Shown here in pieces: positions 8,598 through 17,611 of a DNA stretch of 45,356 nucleotides. The notes below the pieces were generated by a model. That model was not told the DNA's origin, searched no databases, and was given only the letters and a program-made list of their open reading frames with translations. The first letter of the stretch is position 1; each line of letters opens with the position of its first letter. The stretch comes from a virus: IMG/VR virus record IMGVR_UViG_3300030104_004282, positions 6,744 to 52,099 of that record, one strand, 5' to 3'. A program made the translations under genes and the position numbers.

Positions 8598-10112
8598 ATG
8601 TCTGTATCACAAAAGTTATTGAAGTTGTTCGAAGGCAACAACAGAGCTCACGGTGTATTTAGTTTAGATGAACAACAAACCAACGGAAAACGATTAGGTA
8701 CATATAGAATTATAAAAGAGCCGCCAACCGAAGAGTTGTGGCAAAAACATTTAGATGGTGAACAAGGTTTAGGTATTATACCTATAACCGATGATAATAA
8801 TTGTAAGTGGGGAGCGATAGACATTGACAACTATGATGTTGATCATAAGTCTTTAGTTAAAAAGTTAAAGGAAGCAAAAGTAGTGGGGTGGGTCGGCCGC
8901 AGTAAGTCTGGTGGAGCTCACATATATTTCTTTTTTACAGAACCTATAAAAGCAGGATTCGTACAATCAAAACTTACTGAGTTAGCGGCTTCGCTTGGCC
9001 ATGCTGAAGGGGAAATATTCCCCAAGCAGTCTACAATCTTAGTGGATAGAGGCGATACTGGTAACGGATTGAATATGCCTTACTTCAAGGGCGATTTAAG
9101 CACACGGTCTGTGTATAACTTTAAGGGCGATTTAATGAACCCTGAAGAGTTTGTCAGTAACGCAACAAAATATCGTATAAAGTTTGAAGACTTTAAAAGC
9201 TATCGTATATCCGAGCCAGAGTTAAAGTTAAAAGATGGTCCTCCATGTTTAAACGAACTCTGCCAACAAGGGTTTGGTGAAGGCTCACGCAATAATGCTC
9301 TGTTTAATCTAGGTGTATACGCTCGAATGTTTGACGAGGACAACTGGGAAAGTCTAGTGCAAAGGTATAACGTAGATTATTTACAGCCACCGCTGAGTCA
9401 CACAGAAGTAGGCACTGTTATAAAACAGCTACAGCGAAAAGATTACTATTACAAATGCGATGACCAACCTATCAAACCTTTTTGTAACAAAGAAGTGTGT
9501 GTAACACGGAAGTTTGGTGTTGGTCCTGCAGGAGTGCAAAACCAGATGGCGAGTCTTACAAAAATAGATGGCGATCCACCAATTTGGTTACTCGATGTAG
9601 ATGGTAAACGTGTGGAGTTAAGCACAGATGGTTTAATAAGCCAGACACGATTCCAAAAGGATTGTGTAGCACAGATAAATAAACTACCTATCGCTGTTGC
9701 ACAAAGAGCATGGCAAACAAGAATACAATTACTTTTAGATAACTTAACTATTGTGGAAGTACCACCTGACGCTACTATAAAAGGTGAGTTTGAAGAACTA
9801 CTACATTCTTTTTGTAGTGAAAGAGCAAAAGGTCAAGACCGTGAAGATGTATTGCAGGGAGTAGCCGTATGGATGGATGGAAGGGTGTATTTTCAGGTAA
9901 AGGATATAAAGAAGCACCTGTCCGTCAACGACTTCAATCATTACACTTCAAACAAGATTACTTTGAGATTACAGGGGATAGAAGCTGAGAAAATGTTTTG
10001 GCGAGTAAAGGGTAAAGGAATACACGTTTGGTCGCTACCTCAGGACTATTTTAGCAGTGACGACGATCCATTAGATTTACCTGAGTTACCTACTCAAGAA
10101 GACATAATCTAA
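8598..10112 (+). CDS. Archaeo-eukaryotic-type DNA primase (AEP / PrimPol-like)
   Basis: The 504-residue protein has the AEP catalytic residues WGAIDID (D75, D77), followed by SKSGGAHIYFFF with His108. This pattern is typical of phage and TOTE-type primases. A later EGSRNNALFNLGVYARMF segment (about residues 228-246) matches the C-terminal helical domain of such primases. Several Cys residues at about 285-305 may bind metal. It would make replication primers. It starts after a TAGAAAGGAGGG leader, and its TAA overlaps the ATG of the helicase gene. Confidence 0.85.
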   Translation: MSVSQKLLKLFEGNNRAHGVFSLDEQQTNGKRLGTYRIIKEPPTEELWQKHLDGEQGLGIIPITDDNNCKWGAIDIDNYDVDHKSLVKKLKEAKVVGWVGRSKSGGAHIYFFFTEPIKAGFVQSKLTELAASLGHAEGEIFPKQSTILVDRGDTGNGLNMPYFKGDLSTRSVYNFKGDLMNPEEFVSNATKYRIKFEDFKSYRISEPELKLKDGPPCLNELCQQGFGEGSRNNALFNLGVYARMFDEDNWESLVQRYNVDYLQPPLSHTEVGTVIKQLQRKDYYYKCDDQPIKPFCNKEVCVTRKFGVGPAGVQNQMASLTKIDGDPPIWLLDVDGKRVELSTDGLISQTRFQKDCVAQINKLPIAVAQRAWQTRIQLLLDNLTIVEVPPDATIKGEFEELLHSFCSERAKGQDREDVLQGVAVWMDGRVYFQVKDIKKHLSVNDFNHYTSNKITLRLQGIEAEKMFWRVKGKGIHVWSLPQDYFSSDDDPLDLPELPTQEDII

Positions 10113-11632
10113 TGAAAATTATACTCGGACCTCCAGGAACAGGAAAAACAACAACTCTTTTAAACCTTGTTGAAAAATACCTTGAGAATGGTGTCCCTCC
10201 TGATAAAATCGGTTACTTTGCTTTTACAAGAAGAGCCGCCCACGAAGCTATTGATAGAGCGTGTAAGAACTTTAAGTTACAAAAACGTGACCTGCCTTAT
10301 TTCCGCACGCTTCATAGCTTGGCTTTTACACAGATAGGTATAGCTACTTCGCAAATTATGTCTGCAGACAGATATTCGGAGATAGGAGATTGGCTAAAGA
10401 TAGGCAAGTTTTTTGGTGCTCCTTCTAATGTTGATCAAGGACCATTTAAAGACTTTGGTTATGGCGATAAGTTTTTAGAAATTATTAATATCGCACGGAT
10501 ACAGCGTCAAGACCTGAGGACAGTTTACAATTCTTCCACTGTTCCATTGAAAACTGATTGGTCTAGAGTTGAATATGTTGACAGAGGTTTAAAGGCATGG
10601 AAGGATCGTTTCCAGTTATTTGACTACACCGATATGCTTGAGCAGTTTTGTCTACGAAAGTTATCACCAAAACTTGAAGTTGTGTTTATAGACGAGGCAC
10701 AAGACTTGTCACCTTTGCAATGGGAGATGGTTAACCAAATCAAAGAAAACTGCAAACAAATATATATAGCAGGAGACGATGACCAAGCCATATTTAGGTA
10801 CGCAGGAGCAGATGTGGATTACTTTATAAATCTACAAGGCGATGTCACTGTGTTAAACCAAAGTTATAGAATACCATTCTCACACCACCACATGAGTCAA
10901 AATGTAATACAAAGAGTGGTTGGCCGAAGGGAAAAACATTTTAAACCTCGCAAAGATAGAGGTTCAGTATTTTGGCATAGACACTCAGAAGAAGTTAATA
11001 TGTCAGAGGGCGACTGGTTGCTGTTAAGCAGAACTACAAGAGGAGCTAAACAAATAGAGGAAGAAGTGCGACGTAGAGGCCATTTGTATATATACAATGG
11101 AAGCAAGTCTATTGATGCTAAAGTATTAGAAGCTGTGCGTCTTTGGGAGAGTTTAAGGGAAGGGGTTAAAATAGGGTGTGAGCAAGTTAAGGTTGTATAT
11201 TCTCAAATGTTACTTGGCACACAAGTTGAGTACGGACATAAAACATTTTCTAAAGGACAATCAGATCAGCTATACTCCCTACAGGACTTACAGGATTTCC
11301 ACGGATTGTTGCATAGTCTCCCTTGGGATGAAGGGTTGGGTAGGATATCTGACTTTGATAAGCGATACATTAAAGCGTGTCTTAAAAAAGGTGAGTCATT
11401 AACACAAGAGCCACGAATACGGATATCTACAATTCATTCAGCAAAAGGAGCTCAGGCGACAAATGTTATGATGTTGACAGATACTATGCGGAGGTCATAT
11501 TCTATGTGGAGAAAGTTTGAGAATGAGCATTACGATGAAGCTAGGGTGTTCTACGTTGGCTTGACAAGGGCAATGGAAAACATACATTTGATTCACCCCA
11601 TGTTTAGTAGAGGCTATCAAATACCTGCCTGA
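10112..11632 (+). CDS. UvrD/Rep-like superfamily 1 DNA helicase
   Basis: The 506-residue protein shows SF1A motifs in order: Walker A GPPGTGKTTT (residues 6-15), motif Ia YFAFTRRAA, motif II VVFIDEAQDLSP, motif III AGDDDQAIFRYAGAD, and late motifs STIHSAKGAQATNVMML and FYVGLTRAMENIHLI. It is shorter than cellular UvrD and lacks large insertions. It would unwind DNA during replication. Its ATG overlaps the primase stop, suggesting translational coupling. Confidence 0.9.
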   Translation: MKIILGPPGTGKTTTLLNLVEKYLENGVPPDKIGYFAFTRRAAHEAIDRACKNFKLQKRDLPYFRTLHSLAFTQIGIATSQIMSADRYSEIGDWLKIGKFFGAPSNVDQGPFKDFGYGDKFLEIINIARIQRQDLRTVYNSSTVPLKTDWSRVEYVDRGLKAWKDRFQLFDYTDMLEQFCLRKLSPKLEVVFIDEAQDLSPLQWEMVNQIKENCKQIYIAGDDDQAIFRYAGADVDYFINLQGDVTVLNQSYRIPFSHHHMSQNVIQRVVGRREKHFKPRKDRGSVFWHRHSEEVNMSEGDWLLLSRTTRGAKQIEEEVRRRGHLYIYNGSKSIDAKVLEAVRLWESLREGVKIGCEQVKVVYSQMLLGTQVEYGHKTFSKGQSDQLYSLQDLQDFHGLLHSLPWDEGLGRISDFDKRYIKACLKKGESLTQEPRIRISTIHSAKGAQATNVMMLTDTMRRSYSMWRKFENEHYDEARVFYVGLTRAMENIHLIHPMFSRGYQIPA

Positions 11633-11639
11633 TGTAAAA

Positions 11640-11730
11640 GATATCATTATGAACACAATTTGGTGTACAGATATAAGGCTTAATATATTATATATTTACT
11701 AACACAAATTGCCATAAGAAAGGGCATTAC
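11640..11730 (+). promoter_or_regulatory. Probable promoter/leader module
   Basis: An AT box (TTAATATATTATATATTTAC at about 11681-11700) is followed 20-30 bases later by AAGAAAGGG and then the ATG. This matches the module seen before several other genes in the window. No experimental start is known. Confidence 0.4.
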
Positions 11731-12051
11731 ATGAAAATACTAAATAAAATATTAGGTAAGGAGCCTCAAGAGCCAAAAGCTGAAATGGTTTCCTACTTAA
11801 CAAAAGAGTTGGTAACAACTTTAAATAATAAAGCAGTAAAGCGGAAAGCCAACAGGTCTTTACAGGATAATTTTGTAGAGAACCTTTCCGAAACCAATAA
11901 GTTTCCCATTATACAAACACTATTACACAACGACGTAGAAATGCGTTGTAACATTGTGTTCAATGTTGTTGGTAAGGATGCGGTTACTGGTTGGCTTGAT
12001 ATTCCATTAAAGGAATACCACTCACTACCCAAATTTGCTAATTTTTCATAG
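11731..12051 (+). CDS. Hypothetical protein
   Basis: The 106-residue protein is basic in its first half and has no recognisable domain. Notable segments are MVSYLTKELVTTLNN and NKFPIIQTLLHNDVEMRC. It is preceded by an AT-box and AAGAAAGGG leader and followed by the DUF932 gene with its own TAGAAAGG site. Confidence 0.6.
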   Translation: MKILNKILGKEPQEPKAEMVSYLTKELVTTLNNKAVKRKANRSLQDNFVENLSETNKFPIIQTLLHNDVEMRCNIVFNVVGKDAVTGWLDIPLKEYHSLPKFANFS

Positions 12052-12063
12052 AAAGGATATAAC

Positions 12064-13098
12064 ATGGCACATATGGTAGAAACAATGGCTTATGCAGGGG
12101 AAGTCCCTTGGCATGGGTTAGGCGAAAAGGTTGAGGGCGACCTTACACCCGAACAAATGTTAAAGGCCGCAAAACTAGACTGGACTGTTTCTAAGCGTCC
12201 TGTTTATTTTGCAGACAAACCAGATGTTTGGAACTTAAACGACCCTCGTGGTGAAGCAAAAATGCTTTCCGCAGAAGGGCATTACCTTATTACTCGCGAC
12301 ACAGACAACAAAGTGCTTTCTAGTTGCGGTGAGGCTTTTGTACCTTTTCAGAACAAGGACACTATGTCGTTCTTTGATAAGTTTACTAAGGCAGGTCACA
12401 TGACTATGGATACCGCAGGGTCTCTACGCGATGGTAAACTTATTTGGGGTCTTGCTAAAATTAAGAAAGGCTTCAAGTTATTAGGTAATGACGAGATCGA
12501 AGGTTATTTGCTTATGTCCAATAGCCATGAAGTAGGCAAAGCCATGACGGTTATGTTTACTCCAATTCGTGTGGTGTGTAATAACACTATAACGATGGCC
12601 TTAAACTCTGAAGGTACGACTGGTAAGTTCCGTGCATTGCACTTACAGGAGTATGTCGATGCGGATATTGTAAAAGCCGCAGAGGAAGCTATTGGCCTTA
12701 GTGATGCTAATATGCAAGACTTCAAGGAAAAAGCACAGTTCCTTGCTAGTAAAAAAGCGGAAACCTTGCAGGTGGACAACTTTGTTGCAGAGCTAATACA
12801 GCCGCAAACTCTTATAGAGCGTGGCAAAAGCAAGGAAAAGGACTTGCCTCCACTAGAGGATGAACTTAACAAAACATCTAAAGCTATACTCGATGCTATT
12901 GTTAAGTCTCCTGGAGCGGATCTAGCTTCTGCTAAAGGTACTTGGTGGGGAGCACTTAACGGTGTGACCTATGTTATGGATCACCAGTCAAAAGCAAAGT
13001 CCCGTGACAATGCTTTACACTCTGCGTGGTTTGGTAGTGCGGCCAAGAACAAAAACAAAGCACTCCACAAAGCACTTGAGTATGCTAAAGTAGCATAA
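12064..13098 (+). CDS. DUF932 / phage-plasmid TIGR03299-like protein
   Basis: The 344-residue protein begins with the family hallmark: PWHGLGEKV followed by LDWTVSKRPVYF. It continues with CGEAFVPFQNKDTMSFFDKF and RVVCNNTITMAL. DUF932 proteins are common in phages and plasmids and usually lie near replication or recombination genes; their biochemical role is not established. A TAGAAAGG leader precedes the ATG and a hairpin terminator follows. Confidence 0.85.
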   Translation: MAHMVETMAYAGEVPWHGLGEKVEGDLTPEQMLKAAKLDWTVSKRPVYFADKPDVWNLNDPRGEAKMLSAEGHYLITRDTDNKVLSSCGEAFVPFQNKDTMSFFDKFTKAGHMTMDTAGSLRDGKLIWGLAKIKKGFKLLGNDEIEGYLLMSNSHEVGKAMTVMFTPIRVVCNNTITMALNSEGTTGKFRALHLQEYVDADIVKAAEEAIGLSDANMQDFKEKAQFLASKKAETLQVDNFVAELIQPQTLIERGKSKEKDLPPLEDELNKTSKAILDAIVKSPGADLASAKGTWWGALNGVTYVMDHQSKAKSRDNALHSAWFGSAAKNKNKALHKALEYAKVA

Positions 13099-13114
13099 CA
13101 CTAGAGCAACTTTT

Positions 13115-13161
13115 ACTTGCCTAGACTGCTATATGTAGTAGACTAGGCAAGTATTGTTTTA
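13115..13161 (+). terminator. Probable intrinsic terminator after DUF932 gene
   Basis: ACTTGCCTAG (13115-13124) pairs exactly with CTAGGCAAGT (13143-13152). The stem extends inward with two mismatches to a TATG loop, and a T-rich tract ATTGTTTTA follows. The next gene starts 15 bases later with its own TAGAAAGG leader, so transcription may be punctuated here. Confidence 0.65.
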
Positions 13162-13175
13162 TAGAAAGGAAAACA

Positions 13176-14099
13176 ATGAAAAGTACATATGACTCAGGAA
13201 ACCCAACAAGGAATTTTTTCCGTTGGATAACAGAGCGGCACAACATTTTTGTAAAAAAGAAAACTTTTCGAGATCCACCTTGGACTGAAGACAGTATTTT
13301 ACAAACCTACAAGTTCACAAACCCTTTTCGTGAGAATGATAAAGTTACAGTATGGATGAGGAAGTACTGGACTAGGCCAAATGATAACCGCCCTCATGGT
13401 GAAATTATTTTTAATTGTTGCTTGTTTAGAATGATAGGTACAAGTGAGTTTGCCCATGATCATGGTTGGGTAACTGAGTGGGATCCCACTAGAACAAAAG
13501 AAATTATTGATGGAAGACTTGCTAAAGGTTTACGAACTTTTACAGGAGCGTATATAATTACTAATCAAGGTCTAAAAGCTAAAAAGTCGGAGGTCGTTGT
13601 TGACCATTTTCTTAACCCTATCTGGCAAAATAAAGAAGCGTTGGCAGAAACCGCTTCCCAGACAAACTCGCTCCAAAAAGTACACCAAGCGATGGCTACC
13701 TATCGAGGGTGGGGAGGGGGAGGCTTTATGTCATATGAGGTGGTTACGGACCTCAACCACACAACTGTATTGGATAAAGCAGAAGACCGTTTTACTTGGG
13801 CAAACGCAGGACCAGGAGCGGTGAGAGGTCTTAACCGAATACATGGTAGAGAATTAAATAAGAGTTTAAACCAGAAACAAGCTAATGAGGAAATGTTTGA
13901 CTTGCTACAACTCGCAGTTCCGTGCATCACATCTGATATTAAAAAAGAAACAGTTGATATGCGTACCATAGAGCATAGTTTGTGTGAGTGGGATAAGTAT
14001 GAGCGTGTGCGGTTGGGACAAGGTACTCCTCGCAGTAAGTACAAGCATAAACCAAAATTGAAAATATTAAAACATGAGGAAGTAAGTTGGAGGAATTAA
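13176..14099 (+). CDS. Alpha-glutamyl/putrescinyl-thymine pyrophosphorylase-like protein
   Basis: The 307-residue protein carries the pattern I associate with the AGPT-pyrophosphorylase / 5-hmdU DNA kinase helical-domain family. The segments are FFRWITERHNIFVKK, PPWTEDSILQTYKFTNPFR, then FMSYEVVTDLNHT and AGPGAVRGLNRIHGR near the C-terminus. Known relatives act in hypermodification of thymine in phage DNA, replacing activated hydroxymethyluracil with another group. No P-loop kinase domain is fused here. Adjacent genes for a glycosyltransferase, a radical SAM enzyme and a ThyA homologue support a base-modification role; the exact chemistry is inferred. Confidence 0.7.
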   Translation: MKSTYDSGNPTRNFFRWITERHNIFVKKKTFRDPPWTEDSILQTYKFTNPFRENDKVTVWMRKYWTRPNDNRPHGEIIFNCCLFRMIGTSEFAHDHGWVTEWDPTRTKEIIDGRLAKGLRTFTGAYIITNQGLKAKKSEVVVDHFLNPIWQNKEALAETASQTNSLQKVHQAMATYRGWGGGGFMSYEVVTDLNHTTVLDKAEDRFTWANAGPGAVRGLNRIHGRELNKSLNQKQANEEMFDLLQLAVPCITSDIKKETVDMRTIEHSLCEWDKYERVRLGQGTPRSKYKHKPKLKILKHEEVSWRN

Positions 14100-14102
14100 A
14101 AA

Positions 14103-14381
14103 ATGAAACAACCTTATTCAGGATTGGGAAACAGATGCTCAGACGATTGCCTAAAGTACCATTTAGTACATCATCTAGCGAGGGACATGGGGACAGAACC
14201 ATACAAGTTTCCGATAACGATGAAGTGCAAATGTCTATCGATAACTTTGACATCGGGACAATCCGAGACCTCCTTGCAAAAAGAAGAAGTAGTGAAGAGG
14301 TGGACACCGACAATATCTAACGAACGTGTGCTACATATAGATAGGTTAGCAGACGCAAACATTCCATGGGAGGACAAATGA
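14103..14381 (+). CDS. Small Cys/His-containing hypothetical protein
   Basis: The 92-residue protein has its ATG preceded by GGAGG at 8 bases. Its stop overlaps the next start (ATGA), which supports this frame over a competing one. The N-terminal segment GNRCSDDCLKYHLVHH and later KCKC could bind metal. It lies inside the modification cluster and may be an accessory protein; I recognise no family. Confidence 0.5.
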   Translation: MKQPYSGLGNRCSDDCLKYHLVHHLARDMGTEPYKFPITMKCKCLSITLTSGQSETSLQKEEVVKRWTPTISNERVLHIDRLADANIPWEDK

Positions 14382-14704
14382 GAGCAGGAGATTACAGAGA
14401 CCACGAAAAACCACCAAGAATAATGACGCAACGAGAAAAAGATGCACGGAGAGAAAAGAATAAATGTGCGGAGTGTGATTGTTTTGGTATTTATTACAAC
14501 GAAAAACGAAACCTTTACTATTGCCAAAGGCATAGTCCTAAAAGACCAATTAGCGAAGAGTTTGCATTAAAACCTATTGAACGTGACAAAAGAAACAGTT
14601 ATGTTATTTCTAATAGAATTAAAAATCTTAATGATGAAACAAGGACAAAACTATATAAAGGATTACATTATAATCCTAAGTTAAAGACATGGAGCAACTC
14701 ATGA
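14378..14704 (+). CDS. Small protein with a possible zinc-binding motif
   Basis: The chosen ATG at 14378 overlaps the previous stop and has GGAGG about 6 bases upstream; an in-frame ATG lies 12 bases earlier. The 108-residue product is basic, with CAECDC...YYCQRH, which could coordinate zinc (two CxxC-type pairs at about residues 30-52). It overlaps the glycosyltransferase start by ATGA, so the three genes are probably translationally coupled. Confidence 0.6.
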   Translation: MRAGDYRDHEKPPRIMTQREKDARREKNKCAECDCFGIYYNEKRNLYYCQRHSPKRPISEEFALKPIERDKRNSYVISNRIKNLNDETRTKLYKGLHYNPKLKTWSNS

Positions 14705-15492
14705 TACCTATATTTATTCCAACTAGAGGAAGAATAAACACACAAAATACTTGGGACGCTATTGGTCCAGAAGCTAGAGAAGTCGCACGGCTTGTGTGTC
14801 CTACGGAAGAAGTAAAGCACCACGAGTGGCTAGACAGAAGGGTGTTAGACAGGGGTGATGTTAAAGGCATTAATAATGCTAGACAATTTATAATAGACCA
14901 TGCAGTGGAGGAAGGTCATGATAAGATTATTATTCTGGATGACGATCTTAAGTTTAATCGTCGTGAATCTGCCGAACATTCTAGGTTAAGAAAAACTCGG
15001 CAACCTGAAATGGTGGAGTTATGGGAAAAAATGGAGGGGTTGCTTGATGGATACCACCATGTAGGTTTAAGTCCTCGCCAAATGAACGACAAACATTGGC
15101 CACACACAGTTCAATACGGAATGAGGCAAAATGCTGTTCATGGTATTACACCACGAATACTACATAAACATAACATTCGTTACGATAGTATGCAGTTAAT
15201 GGAAGACTATTATGTTACACTCAAATTGTTTTTAAAAGGAATAGGTAACGCAGTTATTGTAGACTGGACTTGGGATCAACGAGGTGCTAGTGGTGCAAAG
15301 GGAGGCTGTAGTACATACCGCAATGCTGAGTTACAAGAACAGCAAGCACGCAAACTTAGCGAAGAGTTTCCCGACCATGTTAAGTTAGTTGAAAAAACGA
15401 CTAAAACAGGTTGGGAAGGAATGAAAACAAGATGGGACGTAAAGGTTTCATGGAGAAAGGCATTTAAAGATGGACAAGCAAGACCCTCCTAA
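14701..15492 (+). CDS. TAGT-like glycosyltransferase (base-modification associated)
   Basis: I place the start at the ATGA overlap (14701) with GGAG 7 bases upstream; an upstream in-frame ATG lies at 14689. The product begins MIPIFIPTRGR, a GT-A type opening, and has IIILDDDLKF with a DxD-like nucleotide-sugar/metal site at about residues 80-89. A GMRQNAVHGITP segment and an LMEDYYVTLKL segment follow. This fits the TET/JBP-associated glycosyltransferase (TAGT) group, which is predicted to glycosylate hydroxymethylated bases. The neighbours make a DNA-base substrate likely, but sugar and acceptor are not shown. Confidence 0.65.
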   Translation: MIPIFIPTRGRINTQNTWDAIGPEAREVARLVCPTEEVKHHEWLDRRVLDRGDVKGINNARQFIIDHAVEEGHDKIIILDDDLKFNRRESAEHSRLRKTRQPEMVELWEKMEGLLDGYHHVGLSPRQMNDKHWPHTVQYGMRQNAVHGITPRILHKHNIRYDSMQLMEDYYVTLKLFLKGIGNAVIVDWTWDQRGASGAKGGCSTYRNAELQEQQARKLSEEFPDHVKLVEKTTKTGWEGMKTRWDVKVSWRKAFKDGQARPS

Positions 15493-16456
15493 TGCTGTAC
15501 AAGTAGAGTTAGTTGAAGGTTGCAATTTAGGTTGTTCTTTTTGCGGCATACAAGCTATTAGGGACAATGGTGCAGACGGACCAAAAAACATACATGGCAA
15601 ATCCTCTGGACCATACAAAATTCTTACTATGGAAACCGCTACAAAAATTGCTAATGGAATAAAGAATGCAAAGTGGAATCCACGCATTGAATTTGCCATG
15701 CACGGTGAACCAACTATGCACCCTGATTACATAACTATGATTAAACTATTCAGACAAAAACTACCTAAAGCACATTTAATGATGACAAGTAATGGTGGTG
15801 GTTTGTTGCGTGACGTAAACGGTACAGTCAACGGTTTGATGGAAGCAGGACTAAATGTATTATTTTTAGATAACTACGACAGAATTAAAATTGTTGATAA
15901 AATACAAGAAAAGTACAGAGGACCATATCCAGTTTTTCCGTATCCCCAAAATAAAAATGCAAACCCTCATAAAAGACGTAAACCAAGCGAACACCATATT
16001 GTTGTAGGAATGGATTTGACGTTAGCTACAAACGGTACTCATGCACAAGTCAGTAATCATGCAGGTTCAGCTTTCCCTTTAAACTATAAACAGAGAGGCA
16101 AAAGGTGTGCGAAGCCATTTAGAGAAATGAGTATAAGGTGGGACGGTAACGTAGCAGTTTGTTGTAATGACTGGGCGGGAATATATAAGTGTGGAAATAT
16201 AAATGATACAAGTATGGAAGAAGTGTGGCACGAAAAACCTTTTCAAGCCGCAAGAGTAAAACTGTACCATGGACAACGAGATTTTGGTCCGTGCAATGGT
16301 TGTGATAACGTAACTTTGCGGAATGGTTTATTGCCTGACCGCATGGGTCATAATTCTTTACCTGAGCCGACGATGCAAGTTAACCAGATAATAAATAAAG
16401 CTATGTCTGGCCAATCCTATACTCCGTTGGTAAAGAAGCATTATGACTTTAATTAA
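15470..16456 (+). CDS. Radical SAM enzyme with C-terminal Cys-rich (SPASM-like) region
   Basis: The 328-residue protein has the radical SAM cluster motif EGCNLGCSFCG (Cys18, Cys22, Cys25). An EFAMHGEPTMHPD segment suits the SAM-binding GGE-type motif. The C-terminal half has further cysteines (KRCAKPF, AVCCNDW, YKCGN, GPCNGCDN) that could hold an auxiliary iron-sulphur cluster. The gene overlaps the glycosyltransferase by 23 bases. Radical SAM enzymes occur in predicted phage base-modification clusters, so action on a modified thymine or its sugar is a reasonable inference. Confidence 0.8.
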   Translation: MDKQDPPNAVQVELVEGCNLGCSFCGIQAIRDNGADGPKNIHGKSSGPYKILTMETATKIANGIKNAKWNPRIEFAMHGEPTMHPDYITMIKLFRQKLPKAHLMMTSNGGGLLRDVNGTVNGLMEAGLNVLFLDNYDRIKIVDKIQEKYRGPYPVFPYPQNKNANPHKRRKPSEHHIVVGMDLTLATNGTHAQVSNHAGSAFPLNYKQRGKRCAKPFREMSIRWDGNVAVCCNDWAGIYKCGNINDTSMEEVWHEKPFQAARVKLYHGQRDFGPCNGCDNVTLRNGLLPDRMGHNSLPEPTMQVNQIINKAMSGQSYTPLVKKHYDFN

Positions 16457-16476
16457 GGCCTCAGAGAAGGCTTTTG
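16455..16476 (+). terminator. Short intrinsic terminator
   Basis: A GGCCT/AGGC-type stem of about 7 pairs (outer pairs A-T and G-T) with loop CAGAGA is followed by TTTT, directly after the radical SAM stop. It is weak but well placed. Confidence 0.45.
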
Positions 16477-16513
16477 TGTTGCATATAGTGTAGCTATAAG
16501 CATAATAAAAAAG

Positions 16514-16527
16514 AGCCGTATACGGCT
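16514..16527. repeat. Perfect palindrome between A-runs
   Basis: AGCCGTATACGGCT is a perfect 14-base palindrome with AAAAAAG before it and AAAAAA after it. As a hairpin it would act as a terminator only on the minus strand. It could also be an operator for a symmetric protein in front of the ThyA-like gene. Confidence 0.55.
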
Positions 16528-16555
16528 AAAAAATGGCACATAGAAAGGTGGTTAA

Positions 16556-17611
16556 ATGGTAGTAAATAATTATAATAATATGCGTGGTGTCCACAGCTTT
16601 GTCACTGGTAATGTTAGTGAAGCGTTGTGGCTTGTCAAGCAAAAAATAGAAGTAGACGGTGTACTTGTTGAAACAAGGAATGGTAAGGCAAAAGAATTAC
16701 TTGAGCCTTGTTGTATAGTTTACAATAACCCTTGCGAAAGAGTTTTATTTTATCCCGAACGTGATGCTAACCCTGTCTTCCATTTCATGGAGAGTTTGTG
16801 GATGTTAGCTGGAAGAAGGGACGTAGAATGGATCAGTATGTTCAACAATGGCATAAGTCAGTACAGCGATGATGGTGTGTTGTTTCATGCCGCTTATGGT
16901 CACAGGTGGCGAGAGTCATTTGGCTACGACCAAATACCAATGGTTGTTCATAGGTTATGCACTTACCCAAATGACAGAAGGGCGGTGCTTACAATGTGGG
17001 ATCCAGATAAAGATTGTTCATTAAGTAACGAAGCTAAAGACTATCCCTGCAACACACATATTTATTTTAGAAGCCAAAATGGTAAGCTAGACATGACAGT
17101 GTGTAACCGCAGTAACGACATGATATGGGGTGCGTTTGGAGCAAATGTTGTGCATATGTCTATATTGCAAGAATACATTGCCGCACGATGTAAGTTAGAG
17201 GTGGGGATATATACGCAGATTACAAATAATATGCACGCATATTTAGATACCTTAAAAACACTTGACGGTATGAAACCTGACTATGATTCGTATGCTTCAC
17301 GCATAATCAAACCTACTCCATTGTTTCCGCAGACCTTTGACGATGTGCAGTTCCAAAATGAGCTTACGGCATTTATTGACACAACACTCGCTTATGGTAT
17401 GGGAATCCCTTTATTTGGTCAACTTGATTTAAGGTTTCATGAGTTTGCTAGCTACAAAATGCAGATGTTTGAAACTCTGGCTATACCCATGTTTAGAATG
17501 TGGATGGAGTGGAAACGTAAAGATATGAAAAAAGCGTTTGAGTATTGTTCACAAATAAAACCTGATGATTGGCATATAGCTTGTTGGGAATGGTTAGAAA
17601 GAAGACAATGA
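16556..17611 (+). CDS. Thymidylate synthase family protein, possible dUMP hydroxymethylase
   Basis: The 351-residue protein has the TS core: AYGHRWR (113-119), the RRAVLTMW phosphate-binding arginines (141-142), the catalytic Cys165 in DYPCNTH, and RSNDMIWGAFGANVVH. In classical TS the last motif reads RSxDxxLGxPFN; here it has a different residue pattern and about one extra residue near the base-binding Asn. Such divergence is found in pyrimidine hydroxymethylases. With the neighbouring modification genes, synthesis of 5-hydroxymethyl-dUMP is as likely as dTMP. It starts after a TAGAAAGG leader. Confidence 0.8.
   Translation: MVVNNYNNMRGVHSFVTGNVSEALWLVKQKIEVDGVLVETRNGKAKELLEPCCIVYNNPCERVLFYPERDANPVFHFMESLWMLAGRRDVEWISMFNNGISQYSDDGVLFHAAYGHRWRESFGYDQIPMVVHRLCTYPNDRRAVLTMWDPDKDCSLSNEAKDYPCNTHIYFRSQNGKLDMTVCNRSNDMIWGAFGANVVHMSILQEYIAARCKLEVGIYTQITNNMHAYLDTLKTLDGMKPDYDSYASRIIKPTPLFPQTFDDVQFQNELTAFIDTTLAYGMGIPLFGQLDLRFHEFASYKMQMFETLAIPMFRMWMEWKRKDMKKAFEYCSQIKPDDWHIACWEWLERRQ

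Noticed and set aside
14087-14320. A 77-codon TTG-started frame overlapping the 14103 gene
   Set aside because: It begins at TTG inside the previous gene, while the 14103 frame has a GGAGG site and an ATGA overlap with the next gene.
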